Assembly (NCBI GenBank): GCA_958299035.1
Contig: CATQJL010000112.1
Span: forward strand, 57,643,823 to 57,707,822
Origin: Cylicocyclus nassatus
Taxonomy: Eukaryota > Nematoda > Chromadorea > Rhabditida > Strongylidae
Direction of reading: 5' to 3'
Length of the DNA: 64,000 nucleotides
Shown: in pieces, positions 31,305 through 44,195 of the stretch
Layout: the number at the start of each line of letters is the position of its first letter
How positions within the stretch are numbered: the first letter of the stretch is position 1
Made by a program: the position numbers and the translations under genes
Notes under the pieces: model-generated
What the model was told of the DNA's origin: nothing
Database searches by the model: none
The model's input: the letters and a program-made list of their open reading frames with translations, nothing else

Positions 31305-31994
31305 TATGTCTTCCAAAAACTCAAAATTCTCTTGGTAACTTTCTCTTATAAACATTGGCGATGAGAGGGATTGTGCGCCGAACTATATTAACACCAGCTG
31401 TCATCAGTTTTTGACATCTGATAATACAAGGTTTCACTAGTACGTGAGTTGATTTCTTACAAAGGTCTCTTCAAATTATGAAAGTAAATACTCTAAGAAC
31501 ATCTTCCGAGATGAACAACATATGTTGACGAATCTATAGAAAGAGTTGTGGTTCGACTTTAGCTTTAACAATGTATGTACTCTGCTTTCCGGTACAACTG
31601 GACAGAAGTTCTGTACTCTGCTCGACTTTTTCGAAATCATTTAGACAAATACGCCATGGAACTTTTCTTCAATCTCTTTGACTATTCAAGTGCAACTGGT
31701 GCTACTAGTTTCTTTGCTATTTGCTGGTTTGAACTAGACAAAGGTGCTATCGTGATAGCTTCAGGTGCCGATCTCGCAAGTCACAAACTGATGAAGAATG
31801 CTGTGGGTCACACTTGAGCTGTACTGGACACCTGATGACAGATCTTTGGAGGCATCAAAGCCCTCACAAGAACAAATTTTGTTCTGATAGCGCCTTTGGA
31901 ATTCCTTACATCATTGTTAGACACATTGTCTGATACATACGTGTCAAGAGGCAGAATGTTTCAAGTAGCGACCATGTTAGTCACAAAGATTTAT

Positions 31995-32743
31995 AGTGTG
32001 GACCCCGGCTAGGTTCCCATAGGTACTCCCGCAGCGCGCACGCAGCGCGCGCCCTTCTCAAAGCCTCCTGCCTCACTCATGAGCAGTAGAGCATATTTGT
32101 GCTCACAAAGGAGGAAAATGTAAAGTGGAAACCTCTACGTTCCCTTCGAAAGAGACGTATGCAAGAATGAAACGCAGGCAACTTCCATGAATACCTCAAA
32201 TTCGATCAATGGATGCATATTCCGAACTTGCACTGATGGAGAGGTTGTAATAACTATACGTAGAAAAATTAGAGAACAACAGCATTCTTAACGTTTCTCT
32301 TCGTAAACGTAGAAACTAGAGTGGTCAAAGGTTGATATCTCAGTAGACAAATGCCTATTGGCTTCTTGGAAGGCTCAGTTTTGACTTGAGACACTGTCCA
32401 CACCTTACACATCAAACCGAAAGAGACTCTTATTTTATAAAAGAAGCTTTTGAAAAAATATCATCTAATATTCAATCAAAGCTCAATTTTTCAGAGAAAA
32501 AAGGGAAAACACAAGACCAATACACAAGATTGAAGCTCTTAGAGCTATTAGAGCACGTATAATCTCGTCACCGGTCATCGCGAATTGTTCATACCTAAAA
32601 TAAAGAGAATATAGTGCACCAAAAACAAAAAAAAGAGAGAAAGGAGGATTTTCATCAGAAGCTAGGACAGGAGACGCACTGAAGGCGTGCGCTGCGGGTG
32701 CGTCACGCAGGTACCTATGGGAAGCTGGCCGGGTCCACACTAT
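31995..32743. mobile_element. Inverted-repeat element, GTGTGGACCC family, copy 1
   Basis: Ends AGTGTGGACCCCGGCTAGGT and, inverted, AGTGTGGACCCGGCCAGCTT; both continue to CCCATAGGTAC. The flank is TATA-like at both ends. No transposase. Shares interior blocks with the element at 39.1 kb. Confidence 0.8.
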
Positions 32744-33077
32744 AGTATACATTGTTTACATGCGAGTCTGGATGTAAACCAAGAAGTTAACTCTGGCTAT
32801 TTTACGCTTTTATTCCAGGTTAAACAGAGGTAAAAATTCAACGCGGTAAAAATTCAATACTTGACGTGCCATCTGGCTCTGCTCTAGCCGTTTTCAACGC
32901 ATACTGCGTTCCAAGAAGTAAGTGTAGCAGCATGGCCTTTCTGCCTAAATCTTTTATCTGACAATCAAAAATACCTTTTTCCCTGGAACATCTCCAGCTC
33001 CATAAATTGATTTTGATCAAGAGAGTTGAACTTATACAAGCACTTCATAGCTTTTACCTTTTGATTCTACTGGCATA

Positions 33078-33150
33078 GCAGGCGCGGCGGCCTTAATTAG
33101 GTCACAAAGTTCCGCCTTCTAGGCGCCAAGCCAGTTGAGTCAAAGGTTAC
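33078..33150. repeat. GC-rich hairpin family, half copy
   Basis: Only the right arm is present: GGCCTTAATTAGGTCACAAA to CCAAGCCAGTTGAGTCAAAG. Confidence 0.65.
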
Positions 33151-34477
33151 CAAAAATACCTAGTTTAGCAAATCTGATCTCAAATCGTATTTCGTCTCCA
33201 TTGAACGGAAGCTAATAAGAATCAACCCTCGCTTGGTGAGCCTTAAGACAAATATATACTTTGTGATACACTCAGCTTGTGCTTCCTCCCGAAATAAAAT
33301 TACGGAAAAGCTGCATGCGTAATCTGTATGAAATATCTATTGCAGGTGACTTTTTACTTCCTGGTGTTAGTGATAAGTATCACTGTGAATTCATGAGCTA
33401 AAAATATCATAAAAATGCAAAGAAGTGCCTCATACTTTTCAACTCTTTATCAGCTAACCAATCCCTATGTATTTGTAGAAGCAATGAACACTAGCTATTA
33501 TCAGGGCTGCTTCCAAAATTTTATTATCAGATACAGAATTCCTATCCTCCTTTAGTAATGCCAAAAATACTACCAAACACGTGGCCAAGATGTGTTCGAG
33601 GGAGTTTAATCAGAATGCAGACTGCAGATCATCTTCACTTGCATCTCCTCTCACAAAAAGTAGAAAATATTAGGGTAAGGTAGTAATGACAAAGAGATAA
33701 ACGCATTTTCTTCTACTTCACAAAACGAATGTACTGTCATAATTTGGCGACAATGGAAACCACGACTTCGTGGTTTTCGAGCCATCACAACCACACATTA
33801 CTTGGAAGAAGGCAGTTTTTGAAGAGAATCACGTCAGGTACTACAAAAGATTTTTTCCAGCTTGAATGCCGTGATAGCCAAAGCGGAGGGATCAGCAGAG
33901 AACTAAGAGATGGGATTGAGACGCTCTTACGTTATGCAGCGTAACCGCATTACTTAAAGAATGTACTGAAAGCTTGGGCCATACTTTTGCAATACAATAA
34001 GATTTATCTAAAACTGCAAGACATGGTCTTTCGAAGGCAATATTGAGGTACTTCTGATTTGCCTTAATGTAAATAATAGTGTTGTGCCTGTTTTAAGGAG
34101 CCATTTCCAAAATGAAAACGAAAATTGCTCCCATTGCGTCTTTCTGAACTCTTTTTTGGCTTTTTTTTCTCAACAGTGTCATCATGAATACGGAGGTAGT
34201 ACCTAGCTTCAAAGCCCATCGGTACAGGTTTTTGAGTAACCAGCGCTTCTTTTTATCAAAAAGAGATCCAGAAACTTGGTCAATGACGTAAGCTACATAG
34301 CCATACGTAAAACGCAATGATCTATCCTCCCTGTCTAGCGAAAGATTTTTTCAAAAGGTGTTTAACATGTGTTCCCGAGTCAAATAAGAATTCGATCATT
34401 TGCATAAAGCTTTTAAATATATTAGCATTCGAAATTCGCTTTGGAGTTCTCTAATTTTGCATAACATTGGAAAACTA

Positions 34478-35394
34478 TTGGGTTGTTTCAAAAGTTCTAC
34501 CCGTTTTCGAACTTTGACTTTGATTCATCATAACTCTTCTCAGAAATAATCTTTGCAATTGCTATAAACTGTTTTACAATCTGCAAATCTTTTACTATTC
34601 TGAGCACTCTTTAAGATTACTGCAGTAACAGTGGAGAAGATTTTATAGGCGAAAGTCGAAGAACTCCCCTTGCAGAAACCTTCACTTTGCAAAAGCATAA
34701 CTTGATTTGGAATATAGCTGAGTTGCACAAGCACTGCTCGCAGTGTAGCCTATAGTCGACTGAGCAGTACCGCTAACTTTGGATTTCATTAAACTCTTTC
34801 ATAAAAATTTTGTGCTGAAAAATCCAAAAGGACCCACTTATTTTGCTCTTTCTGAGACGGCAAAAAATGCAACTTTCTGACATTTTTGATGTGTTCGCCG
34901 TAGACAAACCAGGAAATCTTTTCGTTCTTCTAGTAGCAGTTGTTCTAGCTCTAATCTTACTATATAGAGTAAAAGTTCCGCGATTGCAATATGTTTATGA
35001 TTTTTATGCGACTTGAAGGGACCATAAAGACAGGTTATGTTTAAGCTAAAAATTTGTAGGTTTAAAATTTTTTTGAAATCCTATCTCGATGAGCGTTTTG
35101 TAGCACAAATCTCCAGCAAACATTACGTATGTTTTGAAGAAAAATTTCTTCCTTTGGCTGTAGATTTCACGGCGATAGAGCAAAGACGAAAATTTTCACA
35201 TTTGTTCAGCTGTCTTTTCAAAGTGGCAACCACACAGCGAACAAAGATCTATGAAAAATGAAATATGCCTGAAAAACTAGAAGAAAAGAGCTTTTGAATG
35301 ATATAAATATTGCTCATGAAAAGTGGTTTTTTCCTTCAAAATCGGCAGTTCTAAGAAGATATCGAAAACGGGTAGAACTTTTGCAACAACCTAA
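34478..35394. mobile_element. Mariner-ended non-autonomous element
   Basis: Ends TTGGGTTGTTTCAAAAGTTC and the complement of GAACTTTTGCAACAACCTAA, with the repeat continuing to CCCGTTTTCGA. TA on both flanks. The 0.9-kb interior encodes nothing recognisable. Confidence 0.8.
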
Positions 35395-35695
35395 TAGAAT
35401 AAACAAAAAACGGGGTTTCGCTTAAACTTTAAAATTTGTAATAAAAAACAGGGTTTCAAAATGCGTAACTATGTAACGTAAATGTAAAACTCGATTGATC
35501 GAAAAGCGAGGTTTTTTAATAAATTTTATTCGAATATACTGTTCGGATTTGTATTCGAGTAAAATTGCGCCCTGCGGATAGCTCGCTATAGTCTTGCGAG
35601 ATACTCCGAGCTATCACGACATAGTCCCTCTATGTTGTGACAACCACGAGGGGTTTACTACGGGCCATGATTTGATAAAAAGGCTAAGTGTACAG

Positions 35696-35945
35696 ATTGC
35701 CTGCCTAAGGCATACCTCACGCGATTTTCGTCGCCGCGCGATTTGGCACTGCAACGACTCTGCATAGCTGGTCGTAAAAGCACTTTGCTTGGGCCAGACT
35801 TGCTGTGCTTGTTACAATTTACGGAGTCTACGCACCCATGCATCTGAGAGCCTCTCGTACTTAATCTCTAGACATCTGGCAAATCGCCAAGTCGCGAGGA
35901 TGTGGCGATTTCGCGAAATCGAGAGAGGTATGCCTTAGGCCTTAG
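35696..35945. repeat. Short inverted-repeat element
   Basis: CCTAAGGCATACCTC at the left and GAGGTATGCCTTAGG at the right, with further GCGATTT complementarity inside. Confidence 0.55.
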
Positions 35946-36872
35946 AAATCTTGCTTTTGAAGCCTTCCTGAAGTCTCACACACTCGACAAAAGCGAATAT
36001 CTTTATCAGCTGTGACCACCATGTATTCCTAAATCTTTTTGTAATGTTTTTCACGGGCCCATATAATTTATCTGTACTTTTGAGATGCTCTGCTATATCA
36101 ATGCAAAATTTGGTGTTATTTTGTCAACTGTGGATTTTCTTATGATTTTATGTATGGTAGCAAAAAGTCAGGAAAGGGGGGTCGTATCTGGGTCGCATCT
36201 AAATTTCTTCGGAGCCATTGAAGCTTGTTGGCTGCAATCCCGTTGTAATATGAGGCCATCCCCCTACTTTCTCTCATAAAAATTGCAGGCTGTTTTATAA
36301 CTTCTCTGTTAAGTTACAAAATTTTAAGCTCAAAAATCCCAGTTTTTGCTTTTTAGGATCGCATCTAAATTTGCGAGAGTCGCATCTAAATTTTTTCGAG
36401 CTTACTGCTTCTTAAGAGCTGAAACTTTTTCATTGAATAGTCCGGTACTATACTACAGAACCTGTGCTTTGCAGCCTCTAAATCTTTTGCTGGCCTTAGT
36501 TACGAATTTTCAAATTACCGTGCTCATGCACGTTTTTGACGTCGTTCTGGACGGCGCTCAAGCGGTTTTTTTTTCGTGGAAAAAACTGTGGAGGAGGTAG
36601 AAAGTAAGCTTCTTAGTCGAAAACATCTTTTGTAGTTCTTTTTCTCCGTGCAAAAATTTGTGTCGCCTACGGGAATCGAATTTGCTGGCCTGAAGTATGC
36701 CTGAAAATTCAAAAAAAATTGCAAAATCTCAAACATTATTAAAGGTGTGTATGTGTGCTACAGATGATGGACGCACCCATTGGCCTAGAAATTCTGCTTC
36801 CGAAAGCTCACTGAAGTTCTCACGCAGGTGTTTTTTGAGATTGACATTCGTTTATGCAGGTTACTGCGAGGA

Positions 36873-36970
36873 ATGTGGGTAGGGGAGGTAAGGGGGATAA
36901 ATGGGTGAGAGTGGGGGGGGGGGGGAAGGGGAGGGTCGTACGGATGAGTACCTTCAAGGGACGGGGGGTC
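36873..36970 (+). repeat. G-run tract
   Basis: At least six runs of three or more G, including one of about 13, within 100 bp. It could form G-quadruplexes. No gene nearby. Confidence 0.6.
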
Positions 36971-37687
36971 GTAAATGAGGGTCCCGGATCGCATCAGCAC
37001 GCTTGACCCTGGTTAACATGTCAGTTTCTCTTCATACGCGTTGCTCATGCTTTTTTTGGTCCGAAAACGAGCGGCATAGTGGCATGAGGCGCCATTATGA
37101 CCAAGTCGAACGCAGGTTCCCCAACCCTGAGTTGATCAAGCCCTCTACCCTCCTATGGTAAATTGGAGTAATTCTAAAAGGATAAAAGCACTGACTTGGT
37201 GATAGGTTACCCCCTCTCCCCTCTCAAGTCGTATAAACGCTCGTATGCATATAACGGCCTCTTCGACTATGAAGTAAAGTGAATTCGGCCGCCTTCAATA
37301 TTTGCCCGTAAAGGTATTAAAGACACCGTATCCTTTATTTTATCCTTTATGCTTTTGGTGCGCAAAGGAATTGTTCAGGGTTTGCAGTGTTGCCGGTGAC
37401 GAGAGTGTTGTCGGTGTTGAAATGTGCCAAACTGTTGAAAATATTGCCGGTGAACAAAGCGTTGAGACTGATGAAAGTGAAAAATTAATCTTGTAGTCTC
37501 CTTCTTCCTCAATCCACCTGCAGAGCGGCCGATCTTTAGAGTAGAAGACAACGGCAAGTCTGCCTGAACTGTCGATTGTCGTATAGATGTCAAATTTATT
37601 GATGTTTCGCTCAAAATTATCGGAAAACTCTTTTTACATGCAAAATAGATTTTATACGAACTTTTTAGAAAGTAGAGGACTTGTGAC

Positions 37688-38436
37688 GTACAGTCGAGTA
37701 GATTTCCTGCTTAATATAGTGTCCCTGCAGACGCGACAACGCTGGGGCGTCAATAATTGCCTGACAAGTTCCCGGGCTAGTGTTTTCCAGTGTCTTCTTT
37801 GCTTATTCTATGCTTTTTAGGTGATTCGTCGCTGATAGAGAAGAAAAGGGTAAGTTATTGAGTAGCTTCTGTTTTCTGAGAAGTTCTATCATCGCATAAT
37901 CACAGATATCCACATGGTAGCAGCTCGCGTCAGCTTTTTGTCTATTTTTTTGTCACTTCCTGTCTCTTTCTTCTTGTGAGCTACTTCTTTGAACGCTAGT
38001 GGGTTTTTACGATTGATTTATTGTCTTTATCACATGAAGTACCTGATTAAAATGCTATTTCTTGTGGATGAAAGCCGAAGTTGCTGCAAGACAAGCCAAC
38101 TAGCGTTCAAAGAAACGCCTCACAAGAAGGAGGAGATTTGAAAGAAGAAGTGACAGAAGAAAAGGAAATGACAAAAAATTAGACAAGAAGCTGACGCGAA
38201 ATGCTTCCACGTGGATATCCGTGAATATGCGATGATAGAACTTCTCAGAAAACAGAAGCTACTCTTGAACTTACCCTTTTCCTCTTTATCAGCAACGAAT
38301 CAACTAAAAAACGTGAAATAAGCAAAGAAAACGCTGGAAAACACTAGCTCGGGAACTCGCAAGGCATTTATTGACGCCCCAGCGTTGTCGCGTCTGCAGG
38401 GACACTATATTAAGCAGGAAATCTACTCGACTGTAC
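37688..38436. repeat. Foldback element
   Basis: GTACAGTCGAGTAGATTTCC is mirrored exactly at the right end (GGAAATCTACTCGACTGTAC), and the arms run on through GCAGACGCGACAACGCTGGG. The centre lies near 38050. Interior non-coding. Confidence 0.8.
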
Positions 38437-39113
38437 TCACTTTTTGAGAACGCTGCTAAAATTTAACGAGTAATGCGTGTTTGATGACAAATTCAACAGC
38501 ACTCTTCTTTACAACCACAACTTTTCATTGAAAACCCGTTATTTGCGGAAAGTCTGAACATAGAATAGGAGCGGTTCCGCAACATGAGTTTTACAAGCGA
38601 ATGCTTACTAGTATGTACCTTCGGGATCGCTTAGAGTGTGCCAGTGCCCCAGTTGAAAGTGTTGTCGGTGTTGAAGCCGTTCAAACAGTTGAAAGCGTCC
38701 GTTGAAAATGTTCACTTGTTGAATGTTGCAAGATTTAGAAGTGTTGAATATAAAGATTACTAATCTTACAAACTCATTATTCCTCGACGATCTTGCATGT
38801 TGCTAAATCGCTTCTTGGCTCACTGATCGCAGAAGCGCTGGAGCAGTTATATCACCCCGCAATAAAGATTTGTTCATCAAATACATAACAATTTGTTGTT
38901 ACAGCACGTAGGATTTTTACACAGGTTTGCAGGCGTTCCAAGACTGGGTGCGCCAGATGTCTTCAGGGGCGATATGCAGCAATATCTCCTGTATGTTTCT
39001 GTACAGGTCGTAATGCAGGCAGCAAGCGTCCACGATCATGATGCGCGAGCGTGAGCATTTGGCGGTGCAAGAATTCAGTCAGACAGAATCGGGTAGGCCT
39101 GCAACGCTGGTTG

Positions 39114-39868
39114 TAGTGTGGATTCGGCCAGCTTCCCATAGGTACCTGCGTGACGCACCCGCAACGCACGCATTCAGCACGCCTCCTGTCGATGGAATTC
39201 CTTGCTTTTCTCTCATTTTCTTGTTGTTTTTTTACTATGCTCCCTATACATATTTCAGGTATAAACAATTCGCATAACCGGTTACTAGGTTTCACGTGCT
39301 CTACTAGGCCTGAGAGCTTCGGTTTTGAGTACTAGTCTTGTGTTTTTCCTTTTTTTTTTGAGACATTGAGATTTGAGATGTATTCTAAGAGAACATTCCT
39401 CCAAAAGCTTTTCGTAGTAAATAAGAGTCCCTCCCGACTTGATTTTTAGAGTATAGACAGTGTCTCAAGTCAAATTAAGCCCTTCGAGAAGCCGGTAAGG
39501 GTTTCTTTACGGAAATATCTACATTTGAGTTATTTTACCATCCTAGTTCCCAAGTTTACGAAGAGAAACGTTTTGAGAATGCGGTTATTCTTTTTCTGCT
39601 CTACGTTTATTTATTACCGCCTTTCCATCGGTGCAAGTCTGGAATTTGAAGCCATTGATTGAATTCGAGGTACTAATGGGGGTTGCGTGCGTTTTATTCT
39701 TGTATACGTTTCTTTCGAATTGTATCTACGGATTTCCACTTCTCAATTCTCTTCTATGGTGCTTAGATGTGCTCTATTGCTCATAAGTGAGGGTGAGAAG
39801 CATCAAGAAATGCACGCGCTGCGTTTGCGCCGCGGAGATACCTATGGGATTTCCGGGGTCTACACTAT
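39114..39868. mobile_element. Inverted-repeat element, GTGTGGACCC family, copy 2
   Basis: Same terminal repeats (AGTGTGGATTCGGCCAGCTT, inverted TAGTGTAGACCCCGGAAATC) and the same interior GACGCACCCGCA and GACACTGTC blocks as copy 1, in the opposite orientation. Non-coding. Confidence 0.75.
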
Positions 39869-40100
39869 ACCTAACCGATCTTGCTTGACTATAAGTTGTA
39901 TGCAGTAGCGCGTCTCTTTGATTAGACTGCCTAAAACATTACTAGATCAAAAGATTTCTTCATTAGTCAACGAGTAAAATTTGATAATTGCTATGTTGCA
40001 AGAGTTTCTTCTGATTTGAGATCTGTTTTGATTTGATTATGAAATTTACAACGGTTTCAGAGCCCTATCTCTCCAGCCGGGTTTTGAATTCCTTTGAATC

Positions 40101-40462
40101 TTAAAGGTACCGTTCACCCTAAGTTGAAGGTGTTGAGCTTTTGGCAGCATATAATAGTAGGGCACCCCTATCAATCCAATGCCCAAGTCGCAGCGCAAAA
40201 TGCGGCTTCGGAAGCGAGAAAATCGCTTCGGAATGGCGAAGATGCACGAGGACCCCCATCCATGCCCGCCCTCCCCCATCCATTCCCGCCCATTGTGCGC
40301 GCCTATCCAATCACCGTTCAGCCTGCCTATGGATTCTCCGGGAAACGGGAAATGTCGGTTTTTTCAAGCATTCCCCACTTCAGATTCGGAATCAGGGACA
40401 TGAGAAGGCCTGAAACGACAAAAAACATGGAAGTCGAAAATCTGGGTGGACGGTGCCTTTAA
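40101..40462. mobile_element. Inverted-repeat element with TTAAAGGTACCGTTCACCC ends
   Basis: Ends TTAAAGGTACCGTTCACCC and the inverted copy of GGGTGGACGGTGCCTTTAA, on TTAA. Overlapping frames on both strands inside are by-products of the GC-rich interior. Confidence 0.65.
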
Positions 40463-41157
40463 AGGTTGAAAAAAATCTAATCTTAAATCAGACGAAGCTC
40501 ATGGAACATAACAATTATCAAATCAAATTTTAAAGAAATCGTTCAAGAAAATTGATTTGTGGAAAACGCAGTCAAAAGTGAGGTCGGTAATTGACTCGAT
40601 ACTGAACAAGTGAGCAAAATTTAATCAGCTGTTCACATTGGGCTCTTCATGATTAGAAAATGAGAAAGTAATGATAAATGCAGATGGATCCCAAAGTTGT
40701 TTTCAGGTTTACGATACGCATATCAAGAATGGATGTGCGCTATATTATCTCCACACCCTTATCTGCAGGAGAGTTCCCGGCGCAGAGCTCAGGAGGTTGA
40801 AGTAGCCGCCGAGAACATTGGCTTTCCGGAGAGAGAAAATGGGTGGCGCGGATCACCCCTCTACCAAGAAGAGAGGCGGATTTGACCTCTCAGCAGGGTA
40901 TCAATACTCCTAGACAGAGGAACCAGCCAGAGCGCAAAGAAGACGCTCTTGGGAGTTCAATCGATCCGTCGAAAAGAGACGGACCTCTCTCCTTAAATAA
41001 TTAGCCTAGAGAACCCTTCTGAGACGGCAAATCGAGTTACAGCCGTTGTTGTACATAGCGTTGTGTTCATATTGCTGACCATTAGGATAATTTCTCGCAC
41101 TCAAACCCGTGTTTCTCCGATCACGTTATACCAGGACATACCACTAGAACACCCACG

Positions 41158-41385
41158 TTAGGTCTTGGGCAGAGTTCACGCAATTTCATCGTTCATCGCG
41201 ACAAGACAACTGTAACAATATCATTGCTTCTTGCATTTCGGTTGTGATAGTTTTCCTACACGACTAAGCGTGACTAACTATCACAACTAAATTCAAGAAG
41301 ATCAGCATGCAATGAACTTGTAACACTTGTCTTGTCGCGATGAATTGCGAGGATGAAATCCCGTGAACTCTGTCCGGGTCTTTAC
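41158..41385. repeat. Hairpin element with TTGTGATAG-type core, copy 2
   Basis: Arms CAGAGTTCACGCAATTTCAT and TCGCGACAAGACAA mirrored at 41320-41380. The core CGGTTGTGATAGTTTTCC is shared with the 22.3 kb copy. Confidence 0.65.
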
Positions 41386-42557
41386 TGTATATTTAAGAGT
41401 GCAAAGCTTATGTATGATTTTACACCACAGTATTCGTCAAAGCCGAAGATTATATTGTTTGGTGAGAATAACATCATTTCCAGTATAAAGTAATAGCATA
41501 GTTTAAGAAAATTGCATCCATAATTGTTTTATTAGTAGCTTCCATATTCGAAAACGCTGCTATAACTTTGATCCAATAATGACTTTATGTAATCATGTTT
41601 TTGTCATGTATAGTCAATACATCACCTTACATATGCTTGGAAGAAGAAACTTGGGTTTTTTCCGTTATCTGGACCATTTTTGCAAAAGGCTCACATGAAA
41701 TACGCTATTTACTTCAAAAGCAATTTCTCATAGATTTCATGAGGACGGCTTTTCTGCCATGCCAAGAAAAAATTGACACGTTTTAGTCCAGTTTGACACG
41801 TTTTTTATAAATCATTCCGCTGAATTAAAAGAGGACTTGTATCACCTAAAAGCTGTTCAATTGCTTTAAGAGCAAAACAATTTAGAACTTATATTGGAAC
41901 ATCTTGTTGCTTTCAACAATGATTCAAAAATGTCTTTCTTTGAAACTCTGTTCGTCTGCGAATTTAGTCAGGAAAAACTACAAAAGATGGCTTGTATTAC
42001 CTTGCTACTACTTGTTTTGCCGCTAGGAGATGGGAATCTAGTGCAGATTCTCTATTGGACAACTCCAATCTGTCCATTGATTACAGAATAACGTTACTGT
42101 TATAATAATTTCGTTTTTGAAACTGTTCAATCGAAATTGGTGTCATTATTGATAAACAATCAAACTTGCGTCACTAGGTAAAATACAAACTTATGGTAAA
42201 ACCTGCTAAACATGGAGATGACATGTTCATTTTTTTGACACGTGGCAAAAGGTTGACACTTCTTCTAGTGAAGTCGGACTATAGCTGGTACAAGAAAAGA
42301 AGCAATATCCTTCTTTGAAAAAATGGGTTCGGATAACGGAAAATTACTGGTACTTGATTTTGTTTGTCGATTCGTTGGACGCACGGACTGGACATGACTG
42401 AGCACGCGCCGCGCGGTAGAACAACGCTCGCCGCAGTACTAGTACGTCATTGTACATGTTGTGCTCATTGCGACAATCTGCAACATTTCAGCCGCGCCAC
42501 GCTTGGTCCGCAGCTTTTAAGCAGCCCGTGTGGTCAATGAATCGACCATATATTATA

Positions 42558-43473
42558 TTAGGTTGGTTCATAATTGATGCACGTTTTTCCCACCTCTTCT
42601 TTCAAAAGCTAGTTTTCAATCAAAAATCGTTTTTCTCTAAGACCATCTACACTGTCGGAAAGCTCGTTTCTTCTACTTTCAAACATACACTTTCGTTTTC
42701 GGCGATCCTTGTTCAGACCGAAGTTCCGTGCCTTCAAAGATGAGGAACTCAAACTTGAAAATTTTTCCTTTCATTCGACTTGCCCTAATTCCATGAAAAA
42801 TGCTCAAATTTGTTTCAAAAAATATGTGTTATAATCGCGAAGATTTGTGCTAGAAAATGCTCACCAAGGCTAAATTTTTTGGAAATTTTGAGCCGAGAAG
42901 CTTGGACTCAAACTTAGCTGAATGCTGGGATCACTAGGAGCTTTATAAAATGCTTACATGAGAAGCAATTACAGAACTTTCACTTGGTTTTGGTAGAGTA
43001 GACCAAGGACTACTAATAATAGGAAAACGGCAGAATTTTCTCGTTTTTGGAATGAGAAAAAATTGAAGGAATCTAAAAAATACAGATTTTTGCCTTCTCT
43101 AAAATGCAGGAGAAAATGGTACTTTTGCTCTCTTGGCAATATTTTCTTCCGCAGAAACTTTTTGGTAAAAGCCAAGTTCCACGCTACTACTGAGTCGACC
43201 ATCGGCTACACAATGAGCAAAGTTTGCTCCAATCTAGTTCTTTTAGAGTAAGTTATGCTCCTTCAAACTAAAGCTTTCCAGAAAAAATTCTCGGTAAATT
43301 TTGAGCCGTAAATCTTTGTGATGTGTGCAATCACATAAAAGTATATGTTGTATAGCTAAAAGTTTGTTGTCTATAATTGTTTTTGTTGCGTTCAGAAAGA
43401 TTGTTTTGGAAAAGAATTATCTTCATTTGAAGTGGAAGTTGAGAAAACGTGCATTAATTATGAACCAACCTAA
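42558..43473. mobile_element. Mariner-ended non-autonomous element
   Basis: Ends TTAGGTTGGTTCATAATTGA with an inverted copy ending at 43473 (TGCATTAATTATGAACCAAC then CTAA). TA flanks at 42556-42557 and 43474-43475. Interior non-coding. Confidence 0.85.
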
Positions 43474-44195
43474 TATTATATACAGTTACGAAACCAAAGT
43501 ATAAGACCTTAAGATCTGCAATTATTGGGCTAGCATTACTTCTCTGAAGTACACCTACTGTTTAATGAAATATAACTGCCGACTCGGCAGAAGCTATTAT
43601 GCAGAATATAGTACAGATAATTAATTAAATCTTAAACTTTGTAGTACCGGTAGCCGCCAGTATCATTTTGTACAGAGGGGTACATTACCATACGATTATT
43701 ACTAATATTTATATGTCTTTAACCAACATTTTTGAATCATCTTGATATCCCAATTTCACGAGCACAGAACACACCTGTTTTTTCAAATTCGACCAGTCTG
43801 AACACACTGAAACGTTCCCGACCAAGGGACCTTGTACAGCGCTGCGTATCGACCGATATCGTGCGTATCGCGCCGCATAATTTTCGTTTTCCAATACAGC
43901 GAGGCGGCGAGGGGCAGGTGCGTTTTGTCTCGTGAAATTAAGGTAATCTTTAAGTCATGCATTAACATACCATGACTGATTGTGAATTGTTGTCAATTTA
44001 TTGAGAAGTCTTTTGTCATCTGCTTCTAAGCTTAGGTCTGTGAATAAAATCGTTAGTAGCCCAGTAGGGCTGTTAGCGTTTCTTCTTCCAACATTATTTG
44101 CTTAGCTTTTGAAATGATATTAGAATTGAGAAGATACAACAGTTCAAGTGCTATAGGTCTGTTGCTGCTGTTTGCTGAGAATGCCATTTATGATA

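Noticed and set aside
31575..31817. 80-codon frame
   Set aside because: No recognisable domain, no signal peptide, no splice context.
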